Shown here: piece by piece, positions 7,627 to 16,285 of the stretch
How positions within the stretch are numbered: position 1 is the first letter of the stretch
Layout of the letters: each line of letters begins with the position of its first letter
Source of the DNA: Shewanella sp. NFH-SH190041
GTDB taxonomy: Bacteria > Pseudomonadota > Gammaproteobacteria > Enterobacterales > Shewanellaceae
NCBI RefSeq assembly: GCF_024363255.1
Contig: NZ_AP026070.1
Location: forward strand, 2,418,001-2,482,000
Length of the DNA: 64,000 bases
Reading direction: 5' to 3'
Made by a program: the position numbers and the translations under genes
Notes under the pieces: generated by a model
Database searches by the model: none
What the model was told of the DNA's origin: nothing
Seen by the model: only the letters and a program-made list of their open reading frames with translations

Positions 7627-7673
7627 TTTGGTCAGGCTAGCATCTGCACTGCGGCAGATGGAACCTGACCAAA
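7627..7673. other. Two-tier hairpin of unknown role
   Basis: Outer arms TTTGGTCAGG (7627-7636) and CCTGACCAAA (7664-7673) are perfectly complementary, and inside them CATCTGC (7641-7647) pairs with GCAGATG (7654-7660). No T-run follows on either strand, so it is not an ordinary terminator. It sits in the 303-nt stretch between the small gene and the convergent PLP-enzyme gene; nothing else was seen in that stretch except the terminator at 7761. Confidence 0.5.
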
Positions 7674-7760
7674 CAGTGATAACCTCAACACAGCTTCTGC
7701 ACATTTCCCCAGCTTTATCAACTAATCTTTACTACCCACCGTTCTAGTCGCTAGCTGCAC

Positions 7761-7787
7761 AAAAAAGAGCCCATCATGAGTAGGCTC
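7761..7787 (-). terminator. Rho-independent terminator of the PLP-enzyme gene
   Basis: On the minus strand GAGCC and GGCTC (plus positions 7783-7787 and 7767-7771) enclose an 11-nt loop and are followed by six T residues. It lies about 50 nt past the stop of the gene at 7839. Confidence 0.7.
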
Positions 7788-7838
7788 ATAACCATTTGCC
7801 TCTCTTATTGAGCTGTAACTAAACAGACCGTTAGTTAC

Positions 7839-8768
7839 TTAACTAAGAAATTTCTCTGGATATTTACGTTGATAGCGGGGCAACATCGTCTCATTACCAA
7901 GCAACCCACCCTGATGAAGATACATAACATCACCATTGGGGTATTTATCCAATAATTGAGCGAGTAATATCAAACCTACTGGGTCATAAAGTAGATCAAA
8001 CTCAATGCCACACTCACAAGCCAGCTGCCAAACCGATAAACACTGGGGATATAACTTGCCATAGTGATATTTTTGCCCCAAGGAAACCACTTTAGGATAA
8101 CAATTGCTATCTGCTTCAAGTTCAGCAAATTGTTGATGCAAATACGAATCACCACCCACCGTTGCCGCAGTATAAACTTGAATGTCTACTTTACGTGCCC
8201 AAAAACGCCGTTGTAAGTAAAGTGCAGTGGTACCTGTTCCTGATGGCAACACAACTCTCAATGGCGCTCGTAACTGCTCCTGTTGCCAATGAATAATTTC
8301 ATCAGCCAGTTGATCAATGCCATATTGAGCTTGATGACAACGCCCTCCCTCTGGCACCACGAGTACATCCTGATGCAAAGACCATGCTTGGGCGGCAATA
8401 TAATCATGGCAACTTAACCCTTGACGATCGATACATTGGCTCAAATCAATAATTTCGGCTCCGAGTGCCAGTGCCGCACGATAATTCCCAGCTGGATGCT
8501 GATGGATATATGATGCAACATGATCAACATAAAATTTAAGCTGCCAACCCTTTAATGCAGCAAGCGCAGTAAGGGCGTACAGGGAATTTGCTTGGGGAGA
8601 ACCATAACCAACCAACGTGGTGACAGAGGGGAAATCGTGTTGCAGAAAATAAGCAAATTTACGGGCTTTATTACCACTAAATGCCCCATGTAGTAGATCA
8701 TCACGTTTTATAAACACGTTCCGCCCAAACAATGTGACGGTATCAACCGGTGAATGGGATAAGCGCAA
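7839..8768 (-). CDS. ACC deaminase / D-cysteine desulfhydrase family PLP enzyme
   Basis: A fold-type II pyridoxal-phosphate enzyme of the 1-aminocyclopropane-1-carboxylate deaminase/D-cysteine desulfhydrase group. It would deaminate a small amino acid in the cytoplasm; which substrate cannot be decided from sequence. The PLP lysine is in SGNKARKF (about residue 34), the phosphate-binding loop is the glycine/threonine run PSGTGTTALY, and the C-terminal YLHQGGLLG is typical. The start is uncertain. I chose the TTG at 8768 because AAGGGAG lies 7 nt upstream and the family begins with the LSHSPVD-like strand; GTG at 8801 would add 11 residues with no homology. It has its own terminator and converges with the small gene. 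Confidence 0.8.
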   Translation of the reverse strand: MRLSHSPVDTVTLFGRNVFIKRDDLLHGAFSGNKARKFAYFLQHDFPSVTTLVGYGSPQANSLYALTALAALKGWQLKFYVDHVASYIHQHPAGNYRAALALGAEIIDLSQCIDRQGLSCHDYIAAQAWSLHQDVLVVPEGGRCHQAQYGIDQLADEIIHWQQEQLRAPLRVVLPSGTGTTALYLQRRFWARKVDIQVYTAATVGGDSYLHQQFAELEADSNCYPKVVSLGQKYHYGKLYPQCLSVWQLACECGIEFDLLYDPVGLILLAQLLDKYPNGDVMYLHQGGLLGNETMLPRYQRKYPEKFLS

Positions 8769-8989
8769 AATGAAACTCCCTTGCAATAAAACCAATAGCA
8801 CTAAGTAAAACCTGCGCCATGATACCCTAAACCGATTTAGTCAAAACAACGATATATTGGTTTAATTGGCCACCCAGATTTTCAGAGCGAAAAGCAATCT
8901 AACCAAAAATAATCAATAAATCATTATGTTAATAGTGGCCTGTGATTTGCTTTCTACAGCAATATCAACGACAACAATGAGGAAAACAC

Positions 8990-9397
8990 ATGTCTTTACT
9001 TCGCCTGCTACTGAACATTATCTGGTTGTTTACCGGAGGATTAGTGATGGGGCTCGCTTGGTGGCTGGTCGGATTGCTTTGCTTTATCAGTATTATCGGT
9101 ATCCCATTTGGTCGCGCCTGTTTTGTTATCGGTGAATTGAGTTTATGGCCCTTTGGTCAGACCGTCATTGAACGAGAATACCTCACCGGAAAACAGGATA
9201 TCGGTACAGGTAATTTAGGGATGGTAGGAAATATCATCTGGTTTTTACTCTTTGGGTTCTGGTTAGGATTAGGCCATCTGTTATTGGCTATCGCCAGTTT
9301 TATCACCATTATTGGTATTCCCTTCGGCCTACAACATTTAAAACTGGCACAACTGAGTTTAACGCCCATAGGTCAAACAATCGTGGCAAAAGCATAA
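8990..9397 (+). CDS. yccF: YccF family inner-membrane protein
   Basis: A 135-residue membrane protein of the YccF (DUF307) family, function unknown. It is built from two repeats, each with a hydrophobic helix followed by IIGIPFG (FISIIGIPFGRACF near 31-44 and FITIIGIPFGLQHL near 105-118) and then LSL-P-GQT. Both halves therefore show the diagnostic motif, and the length fits the family. The ATG has GAGGA about 7 nt upstream. It is divergent from the PLP-enzyme gene and converges with the periplasmic binding protein gene, with no evident operon partner. Confidence 0.9.
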   Translation: MSLLRLLLNIIWLFTGGLVMGLAWWLVGLLCFISIIGIPFGRACFVIGELSLWPFGQTVIEREYLTGKQDIGTGNLGMVGNIIWFLLFGFWLGLGHLLLAIASFITIIGIPFGLQHLKLAQLSLTPIGQTIVAKA

Positions 9398-9428
9398 GCA
9401 GGATATGAATGTCACTAATACAGCAATA

Positions 9429-10226
9429 TCATTCCGATGATACCGGCATAGCGACACCTAAATAGCCCTGCATCACCGCAGGTACATTAATTTTTGCTAG
9501 CCCCTGATCCAGAATTCGTTGCCAACGGCGCCCTTTGGCACCAAGTTGAAACGCCACATGCAAACCAGGGTTAGCAAGCAATTTCTTATTTACCTGCAGC
9601 GCATCATGAAAGGAGGCGACAGCGGGGCTACGTAGTAAATAGGTAAAGACACGGGTATCCATCACTGCAGCATCAATTCTCGCCGAGGCCAATGCTTTAA
9701 CATTGTGCAAATCTGACGTCGCAATCATCAGGCGTTGCTGCGGTGCCAATAATGCATCTAACACTCGAGCATTATTATCATTGCGTACCGTAGCAAGTGA
9801 ATACTGACGTAAATCTTGAGCCGTTAGCCAGCTGATGGGGTGAAAACGCCGTTCAATCAACCCCAAGGGGCTATAGCTAATAGGGGCCGACAATAAAAAT
9901 TGCCCACGATGATGATCATAAACCGGCAATATTCCTAAATAACGACTGGTGGGATTACTGGCAAGTTTTATCGCTCGACGCCAAGGATAAAAATCGACTT
10001 TAACATCATGCCCCATTGCTCTGACTGCCGCTTTCACCACAGCTACTGATGCCCCTTGCTCCGGCAAAAACTGACTGGCATAAGGAGGCCATAAAATTGA
10101 AATCAGGTGTAACGTCTCACCACGGACGGAAAATGTCACACAACAAGATAAAAGAGCCACATTCAGTAATAGAGCCCATTTACGCAGGGCGCGTAATAAA
10201 GAGGATGATGAAAATAACAGTGGCAT
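9429..10226 (-). CDS. Periplasmic substrate-binding protein, family 3-like
   Basis: A 265-residue exported protein resembling amino-acid-type periplasmic binding proteins (SBP_bac_3 fold) of the short orphan class frequent in Shewanella. The start at 10226 has AGGAG upstream. It gives an N-terminal signal (hydrophobic KWALLLNVALLSCCVTFSV then RGETLHL), with probable cleavage near residue 38. Visible motifs are ILWPPYASQFLPEQG, YPWRRAIKLA, LGLIERR and a C-terminal GRRWQRILDQGLAKI. No permease or ATPase gene is adjacent, so it is probably not a classical ABC importer component and may act as a sensor or a scavenging protein. Ligand unknown. Confidence 0.75.
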   Translation of the reverse strand: MPLLFSSSSLLRALRKWALLLNVALLSCCVTFSVRGETLHLISILWPPYASQFLPEQGASVAVVKAAVRAMGHDVKVDFYPWRRAIKLASNPTSRYLGILPVYDHHRGQFLLSAPISYSPLGLIERRFHPISWLTAQDLRQYSLATVRNDNNARVLDALLAPQQRLMIATSDLHNVKALASARIDAAVMDTRVFTYLLRSPAVASFHDALQVNKKLLANPGLHVAFQLGAKGRRWQRILDQGLAKINVPAVMQGYLGVAMPVSSE

Positions 10227-10470
10227 GGTGAACTCCTGCAGCATCATACCGTTTAATAATTTCCTACCTATCCTGCACACATCATCCATGAAGCATCCAC
10301 CAAGTATAGCCCGCCTAACAGACCATTAATAAAATGCCAAGGATATCACTCACAATCTGTTTATCCAGCTAAGCGATAGACACAATCTAAACAATCTGTT
10401 TCTGGCCTTACCCGGCAAAGATTAAGCTTTGTTTATTAAAGTTTTTATAATAACTATTCCAAGGCATCTG

Positions 10471-11466
10471 ATGAAATCAACCCTACTTAGTCCGATTCTA
10501 CTGACCTTATCTTTAGCTTATATTCCAACAATTTTCGCTGCTGAACCCATTAGTATTATCCCACCAGCCAAAATCACGGAGCCAGACAAAGTCGAGTTGG
10601 GGAAAATGCTTTATTTTGATCCCCGGCTATCAAAATCAGGCTTTATCTCCTGTAACTCTTGCCACAACCTCTCGTTAGGCGGGGTTGATGCCATCCCAAC
10701 TTCGATTGGCGACCAGTGGCAACAGGGGCCAATCAATGCACCCACTGTGCTCAACGCAAATTATATGCTGGCGCAATTCTGGGATGGACGGGCAAAAGAT
10801 CTGCAGGAACAGGCGGGCGGTCCCATCGCTAACCCAAAAGAAATGGGCTATAGCCATGAGTTAGCGGTAGAAACCATTGCTTCTATGCCCGCTTACCGGG
10901 CAAAGTTCAATGCTGTGTATGGTAATAACAAAATTACGATCGATCGACTCACCGATGCCATTGCCGCCTTTGAAAAAACACTGGTTACGCCCAATAGCCC
11001 GTTTGACCACTATCTACAGGGTAACCAGCAAGCTATCAGCCCCGAGGCAAAAGCGGGATATGCCCTGTTCAAAAATAGTGGCTGTATTGCTTGTCACCAA
11101 GGACCGGCTGTAGGCGGAACCATGTATATGAAAATGGGGCTGTTTAAACCTTTCCATACCAATAACCCAGCTCAAGGGCGCAAAGACGTCACAGGCAACA
11201 ATGCCGATAAGTTTGTCTTTAAAGTGCCGACACTACGAAATATTGAACTGACTTATCCCTATTTTCATGACGGCAGTGTCTGGACCTTGGAGCAAGCCGT
11301 TAACACCATGGCCGATATCCAATTAAACCGCCATTTCACCACTAAGCAAACCCAGGAGTTAGTTGCCTTCCTGCGCAGTCTCACAGGTGAGCAGCCCAAC
11401 ATTACCCTACCTGTTTTGCCGCCATCGAACCACGCTACCCCAAAACCACAGCCATTTGGGCAATAG
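10471..11466 (+). CDS. ccpA: Di-haem cytochrome c peroxidase
   Basis: Periplasmic enzyme that reduces hydrogen peroxide to water with electrons from small cytochromes. A signal peptide (MKSTLLSPILLTLSLAYIPTIFA then AEP) leads into two CxxCH haem sites: CNSCH (C61, C64, H65) and CIACH (C205, C208, H209). Supporting motifs are LGKMLYFDPRLS, NAPTVLNA, FWDGRAKDLQEQAGGP and the C-terminal VPTLRNIELTYPYFHDGS. The 331-residue length from the ATG at 10471 (AAGG 7 nt upstream) fits the family; the frame extends 14 codons further upstream without a signal-like N-terminus. A strong terminator follows at 11502, so it is monocistronic. No clear FNR or CRP site was seen in front of it. Confidence 0.95.
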   Translation: MKSTLLSPILLTLSLAYIPTIFAAEPISIIPPAKITEPDKVELGKMLYFDPRLSKSGFISCNSCHNLSLGGVDAIPTSIGDQWQQGPINAPTVLNANYMLAQFWDGRAKDLQEQAGGPIANPKEMGYSHELAVETIASMPAYRAKFNAVYGNNKITIDRLTDAIAAFEKTLVTPNSPFDHYLQGNQQAISPEAKAGYALFKNSGCIACHQGPAVGGTMYMKMGLFKPFHTNNPAQGRKDVTGNNADKFVFKVPTLRNIELTYPYFHDGSVWTLEQAVNTMADIQLNRHFTTKQTQELVAFLRSLTGEQPNITLPVLPPSNHATPKPQPFGQ

Positions 11467-11501
11467 GCGAAAAGCGGCGCCAATACGATATCGTTCTAAG
11501 A

Positions 11502-11536
11502 GGTGCTGGACACTTGAGGCCAGCACCAATTTTCTT
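11502..11536 (+). terminator. Rho-independent terminator of ccpA
   Basis: Perfect 8-bp stem GGTGCTGG/CCAGCACC with a 10-nt loop followed by AATTTTCTT, 36 nt after the ccpA stop. Confidence 0.8.
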
Positions 11537-11698
11537 ATCGACCAGTTCATCAACCTTTCCGACTTGGTAAGGAAGAATCAGTATCCTTGCAATGGCATGC
11601 AAGCTGACAGATATCAACCAATTGACACAGAAGTGATTCCATCGCGCTTCCGCTGCAGACAGACTTACTGTTCACTATCATCCCCGCTATGCACTCTA

Positions 11699-11962
11699 GG
11701 GTCTGTTGATGTTTCGTGATTAAATTTTGTTCGAGATAAAAGCGTTTTAATCGCGGCGAGTGGTTTGTCGCCTAGTTATTCTAAGCAAGAACCGCTCAAC
11801 AAAGAGTAAAACGCTTTTAGCCGAACCCTGCGGGCAGCGTTTGAGGCTACTTTCTACTGCGTTATCGGCTTATCAGGTAGCGCAACTACCTCTCAAAGCC
11901 TCTGCCTTGTATAAAGCATCCTCAAATCGCTGCAAAAACAAACTTGAAACGTCAACAGACCC
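11699..11962 (+). mobile_element. 264-bp MITE, copy 1
   Basis: A non-autonomous element bounded by terminal inverted repeats: GGGTCTGTTGATGTTTC at the left end and its near-perfect complement (one mismatch) at the right. It is flanked by TA on both sides, each inside CTAG, as expected for a TA target duplication. A second copy of identical length lies inverted at 44634-44897; by eye they differ at about 16 positions (about 94% identical). Internal 12-nt arms AAAAGCGTTTTA and TAAAACGCTTTT make it a fold-back element. It encodes no transposase. CTAG preference with TA duplication is known for some IS630 and IS427-type elements, so a relative of those may mobilise it. The rest of the 590-nt gap holds the ccpA terminator and no gene. 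Confidence 0.85.
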
Positions 11963-12056
11963 TAGGTAAAAATGCCATCTATCCCACGGTCATCTCGTTG
12001 TTACAACGGAACAAAAGTGGATATACTGACGCGGTTAATCATGCTTAGGGCAAATA

Positions 12057-12512
12057 ATGAAATACTGGTTAATGAAGTCTGAACCCAGCGAGTTCAGCAT
12101 CGAAGATCTACAAAAAGTGACACAAGAGCCTTGGAGTGGAGTACGCAATTATCAGGCGCGTAATTTTATGCGCGATAGCATGTCAATTGGTGACCGCATT
12201 TTTTTCTATCACTCAAGCTGTGCTACCCCGGGGATTGTCGGGATCGCCACAGTAGCATCCAGCCCCTATCCTGACATGACTGCGATGGATCCCACCAGTC
12301 GCTATTATGATGCTAAAGCCAGTACAGCAGATCCCAGATAGTATTTAGTCGATATCCGCTTTATTGAGCAATTCCCAGCAATCATTCCTCTCAAAGCACT
12401 GAAAGCTAACCCTGCATTAGCTGATATGTTATTGCTTAGCCGTTCAAGACTCAGTATTCAACCGGTAACCGATGCGCAATGGCAAGCCGTACTGGCAATG
12501 GGGCAGAACTAA
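12057..12512 (+). pseudogene. EVE-domain protein gene interrupted by an amber codon
   Basis: The frame encodes a complete EVE (DUF55) protein of 151 codons, a fold that reads modified bases or RNA. The conserved opening MKYWLMKSEPSEFSIEDL, GVRNYQARNFMRD, IGDRIFFYHSSC, GIVGIA and TSRYYD are intact. At codon 95 (12339-12341) there is TAG where the family has a tryptophan in its DPRW-Y-V motif. The downstream codons continue in frame with VDIRFIEQFP, IIPLKALKANPALADM and LSIQPVTDAQW, ending at 12510-12512. One G-to-A change (TGG to TAG) explains it. Downstream conservation suggests a very recent lesion, a sequencing error or amber suppression. Confidence 0.85.
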
Positions 12513-12552
12513 TACCACCGCCTATTCGGCTGCAGCCCCTTTTATGTCTCGT

Positions 12553-13464
12553 CTATCCCATCGCACTGGCATCAGTTTGCGGGCGACTGAATTCTTCAAT
12601 AATCAATTGGGTAAATAATTGTCCTGCCCGCCCCAGCGGACGTCCAGCGGTAGCCACCAATTTAGGGGTGAAGCTGTGACGATGTCCACCAACATAATCC
12701 ACTGGCACCAAGGTGCCGTTATCCAATTCTGTGTTGACTAAAAAAGTGGGCATCCAGCCAAAGCCTAGCCCCTTTAGTAACGCATGTTTTTTCATCATAA
12801 AACCAGCAAGATAAAACACTTTATCCCCGCCAAATTGCATATCATCCAGTGCGGTGGGTTGAGGGGAAGAATCTTCAATGGTCAACTCCACAAACTGCTG
12901 CAGTTGCATCAAGGAAATATGCGTCATAGCGGCTAGTTGATGTACGCCTGATACCAAAAGTACACTACAGATATCCGGCAATGGGGTGACTTGATAATCC
13001 AGCTGATGTTGATAATCTTTCACCAGCATCAGATGGGCATTGTCACGCTCAAATCGATGCTGTACCCCACCGAGAAACTCGACTGTCAACTGAATTTTGG
13101 TCGGCACCTTGTGCTCAGCCATACGTTTCAGTGCTGTCAAAATAGGCTCCATCGGAAGTGCACCATCAATCACCAGTGATAATTTCGGCTCCCATCCCTC
13201 CCGGTAACTGTGAGCCAGCTGCTCAATATGACTTAACTGCCCCAGCAATTTCTGCCCTTCGGCTAAGATAACCCGCCCCTGGGGCGTTAACTCAGCTCGA
13301 TACTGTTGTCGGTCAAACAGTGTTACCCCAAGATGTTGCTCCAGCTTTCTCACCTGATAACTGACTGCTGACTGCGCTTTATGCAACCGCTCCGCCGCCT
13401 TGGCAAAACTGCCGCATTCCACCAGCACCTGTAAAATACGAAAGGTTTCGATATCCAACTTCAT
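12553..13464 (-). CDS. LysR-type transcriptional regulator
   Basis: A 303-residue LysR-family DNA-binding regulator. The N-terminal winged helix-turn-helix is clear (FRILQVLVECGSFAKAAERL then KAQSAVSYQVRKLEQHLG, about 8-47). The effector-binding domain starts at about 92 (LSLVIDGALPMEPIL) and includes GFGWMPTFLV near 243. It is divergent from hmgA-hpd with 330 nt between the two start codons, the usual geometry for a LysR regulator and its target, so control of tyrosine/homogentisate catabolism is a reasonable inference. It could also regulate something elsewhere. The intergenic region is AT-rich, and I could not fix a clear binding site. Confidence 0.85.
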   Translation of the reverse strand: MKLDIETFRILQVLVECGSFAKAAERLHKAQSAVSYQVRKLEQHLGVTLFDRQQYRAELTPQGRVILAEGQKLLGQLSHIEQLAHSYREGWEPKLSLVIDGALPMEPILTALKRMAEHKVPTKIQLTVEFLGGVQHRFERDNAHLMLVKDYQHQLDYQVTPLPDICSVLLVSGVHQLAAMTHISLMQLQQFVELTIEDSSPQPTALDDMQFGGDKVFYLAGFMMKKHALLKGLGFGWMPTFLVNTELDNGTLVPVDYVGGHRHSFTPKLVATAGRPLGRAGQLFTQLIIEEFSRPQTDASAMG

Positions 13465-13794
13465 GGCAACTCCTGTTATCCATTACCGGCCCTTTGCGTC
13501 ACAGCAAACGATTCCGCGCTGACTGCTCTCCTAGTCGCTGATAGCAAACGCCTTAGCCGTCACTTGATGCACACATTATCGAGCGCAGGCATCACCATCA
13601 GTTTTTTTGATTAAGTTAGCGCAATAATTATTCTTTTTTTTGTTAATTACAGCAACTAAATTGTTACCAAGATCACACACAACTGTGCCAATGCAAGACA
13701 GACTCGGTCGGGTCAAGGATTTTTTGCCACTACAGCGAAACTGCATTAATTCGATGCACTCGCCCGTCAGCACAGGAAATAAGGATATCGTCCC
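13465..13794. other. Divergent promoter region between the LysR gene and hmgA
   Basis: 330 nt with no supported gene. The part at about 13620-13680 is AT-rich and is the most likely site for promoters and regulator binding, but I see no confident -35/-10 pair or palindrome. AAGGA about 9 nt before 13795 serves hmgA. Confidence 0.4.
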
Positions 13795-14952
13795 ATGCCA
13801 TTTTATCTGCAACAGGGTCAAATACCCCCCAAGCGTCATATTGCTTTTGAAAAGCCCGACGGCACGCTTTACCGCGAAGAGCTATTTTCCACCCATGGGT
13901 TTTCCAATATTTACTCCAATAAATATCATCACAATATGCCGACTAAAACGTTGGAAAATGTCGCGCTAAATATGTCTCATGGACAACCTTGGCAAGATGG
14001 CTTAATCCAAAACTACAAGCTGGATTCAACCCTGTGCGATCGCAGTGGCAACTTTTATAGTGCGCGCAACAAGCTGTTTTATAACGCAGATATTGCAATG
14101 TATACCGCAAGCGTCAATGAGGATTGTGATCACTTTTACCGTAATGCTTATGCCGATGAAGTCATTTTTGTTCATCAGGGTAAGGGGCGATTATTGTCAG
14201 AGTATGGCGAGCTAACAGTCAAACAATGGGATTATCTGGTGATCCCACGAGGCACCACATATCAACTGAAATTCGACAGTTATGATGATGTTCGATTATT
14301 TGTCATTGAAGCCTGCTCTATGGTGGAAATCCCTAAACATTTTCGTAATGATTATGGCCAACTACTGGAGTCGGCTCCCTACTGCGAACGGGATATCCGC
14401 ACCCCAACGCTCACTCAAGCAACTGTCTGCGAGGGGAGTTTTTCCTTAATCAGCAAATTTGCTGACCGCTACCAACAAACCCAACTGCAATGGCACCCTT
14501 TTGATCTGGTTGGCTGGGATGGCTATGTATATCCTTGGGCGATCAATATCCAAGATTACGCCCCAAAAGTGGGACAAATTCATTTGCCACCGTCAGAGCA
14601 CCAACTGTTAAGTGGGCATAATTTTGTTATCTGCAATTTCGTACCACGCCTGTATGATTTTCATCCTAAATCTATTCCTGCGCCCTATTTTCACAACAAT
14701 ATCGACAGTGACGAAGTCTTGTATTACGTCGATGGCGATTTTATGAGTCGCAAAGGCATTAAAGCCGGTTATCTCACCCTACATCCCAAAGGAGTGCCAC
14801 ACGGCCCACAACCGGGCAAAACAGAAGCCTCTATCGGGCAGACACAAACCGCTGAGTATGCCGTGATGGTTGATACCTTCGCGCCGTTGTCACTGACAGA
14901 GCATGTGCGCCATGCCATGAGCCCGGACTATATCCGCTCCTGGCTGGAATAA
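13795..14952 (+). CDS. hmgA: Homogentisate 1,2-dioxygenase
   Basis: Opens the aromatic ring of homogentisate to maleylacetoacetate, the step after HPPD in tyrosine and phenylalanine degradation; a cytoplasmic Fe(II) enzyme. The 385-residue product has the two-cupin architecture, with DEVIFVHQGKGRLLSEYGEL and YLVIPRGTTYQL in the first half. The metal-site region YFHNNIDSDEVLYYVDGDF and GVPHGPQPGKTEAS lie in the second. Likely ligands are H300, E307 (or D306) and H336. The glutamate register differs by one from the animal enzyme, suggesting the shorter bacterial subgroup. hpd follows 112 nt downstream on the same strand, and a divergent LysR gene lies upstream. No maleylacetoacetate isomerase or fumarylacetoacetase gene is in the window. 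Confidence 0.88.
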   Translation: MPFYLQQGQIPPKRHIAFEKPDGTLYREELFSTHGFSNIYSNKYHHNMPTKTLENVALNMSHGQPWQDGLIQNYKLDSTLCDRSGNFYSARNKLFYNADIAMYTASVNEDCDHFYRNAYADEVIFVHQGKGRLLSEYGELTVKQWDYLVIPRGTTYQLKFDSYDDVRLFVIEACSMVEIPKHFRNDYGQLLESAPYCERDIRTPTLTQATVCEGSFSLISKFADRYQQTQLQWHPFDLVGWDGYVYPWAINIQDYAPKVGQIHLPPSEHQLLSGHNFVICNFVPRLYDFHPKSIPAPYFHNNIDSDEVLYYVDGDFMSRKGIKAGYLTLHPKGVPHGPQPGKTEASIGQTQTAEYAVMVDTFAPLSLTEHVRHAMSPDYIRSWLE

Positions 14953-15064
14953 CCCAGCAGCCATTTAGCGGTTTTTTACCTGTGATAAACCAATAACTTA
15001 GCGCAACGCACTGACACCATTGCTGCGGCAGGATGCCGCTTCCGCCCCAAATGAGGATAGCAAG

Positions 15065-16105
15065 ATGGCAAACGAACAAAACCCATTAGGTCTGCTTGGC
15101 ATTGAATTTACTGAATTTGCCTCACCAGATACTGACTTTATGCACCAAACCTTTATTGACTTCGGTTTCTCCATGCGGGAAAAAGTCATCGGTAAAGCAA
15201 TTTATCACTATCAGCAAAATGATATTCATTTTTTATTAAACCGGCAGCGTCAGGGGTTTTCTGCTGAATTTTCCCGCCGCCATGGGCCAGCTATCTGTTC
15301 TATGGGGTGGCGGGTTGAAGATGCCCATGCCGCTTACCGCACCGCGCTGGCCAGGGGTGCCAAAGCGGCCGATAATTGCGACCGAGATCTTCCCTACCCC
15401 GCAATTTATGGGATTGGTGATAGCCTAATTTATTTTATTGACCGGTTCGGTGCCGACAATAATATTTACCATACCGATTTTGAAGAATTGGCAGCCCCGG
15501 TGCTCACTCAGGAAAAAGGATTTATGGCAGTGGATCACCTGACCAATAATGTGCATAAAGGCACCATGGAACACTGGGCCAAGTTTTATCAGGATATTTT
15601 CGGTTTCACCGAAGTGCGTTATTTTGATATCAGCGGAGTACAGACGGCTCTACTCTCATACGCACTGCGCTCTCCCTGCGGAACCTTTTGTATTCCCATC
15701 AACGAGGGCAAGGGTGATGACAAAAACCAGATTGATGAATACCTCAAAGAATACAATGGCCCTGGAGTACAACATCTGGCATTTCGCAGCCGGGATATTG
15801 TCGCATCCCTCGATGCCATGGTCGATACAGGGATCCGTACGCTAGATATTATTCCTGAATACTATGACACCATCTTCAATAAAGTTCCCCAGGTCACGGA
15901 AGACAGAGACCGTATTAAACAACATCAAATTTTGGTCGATGGTGATGAATCCGGTTATCTGCTGCAGATTTTTACGCAAAATCTGTTTGGTCCTATTTTT
16001 ATTGAAATTATTCAACGGAAAAATAACCTCGGCTTTGGTGAAGGTAACTTTCAGGCCCTGTTTGAATCTATTGAACGGGATCAAATGCGCCGTGGAGTAC
16101 TCTAA
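15065..16105 (+). CDS. hpd: 4-hydroxyphenylpyruvate dioxygenase
   Basis: Converts 4-hydroxyphenylpyruvate to homogentisate, feeding the dioxygenase encoded just upstream. The 346-residue product has two vicinal-oxygen-chelate domains. The Fe(II) ligands are in the C-terminal one: H158 (AVDHLTNNV), H237 (GVQHLAFRS) and E314 (FIEIIQR), and the C-terminal helix EGNFQALFESIERDQ closes the site as in the family. The start at 15065 follows GAGGATAGCAAG; an in-frame start at 15020 would add 15 residues without homology. A terminator at 16192-16223 ends the two-gene unit. In Shewanella-type bacteria overflow of this pathway produces pyomelanin when hmgA fails. Confidence 0.96.
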   Translation: MANEQNPLGLLGIEFTEFASPDTDFMHQTFIDFGFSMREKVIGKAIYHYQQNDIHFLLNRQRQGFSAEFSRRHGPAICSMGWRVEDAHAAYRTALARGAKAADNCDRDLPYPAIYGIGDSLIYFIDRFGADNNIYHTDFEELAAPVLTQEKGFMAVDHLTNNVHKGTMEHWAKFYQDIFGFTEVRYFDISGVQTALLSYALRSPCGTFCIPINEGKGDDKNQIDEYLKEYNGPGVQHLAFRSRDIVASLDAMVDTGIRTLDIIPEYYDTIFNKVPQVTEDRDRIKQHQILVDGDESGYLLQIFTQNLFGPIFIEIIQRKNNLGFGEGNFQALFESIERDQMRRGVL

Positions 16106-16191
16106 GGCCATATCTCAGTAAAATACCTGCATAGGCAGACAGGTCAATATCAAGCTGCTAAACAGATCACATTGCGATAAATCAGCCAAAT

Positions 16192-16223
16192 AAACCGGCT
16201 TAGAAGACGCTTAAGCCGGTTTT
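16192..16223 (+). terminator. Rho-independent terminator of hmgA-hpd
   Basis: AAACCGGCTTA and TAAGCCGGTTT pair perfectly around a 9-nt loop and run into TTTTC. It lies about 90 nt after the hpd stop. Confidence 0.85.
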
Positions 16224-16285
16224 CTTCTGCCAGGCTATCCACTACACTGCCGCGATAAATTATCTACCTAACCACAAAACACTTT

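Noticed and set aside
11760..11969. Open frame of 69 codons inside MITE copy 1
   Set aside because: The same frame occurs in copy 2 (44528-44836) only because the repeat is shared. It has no ribosome site and no known protein character.
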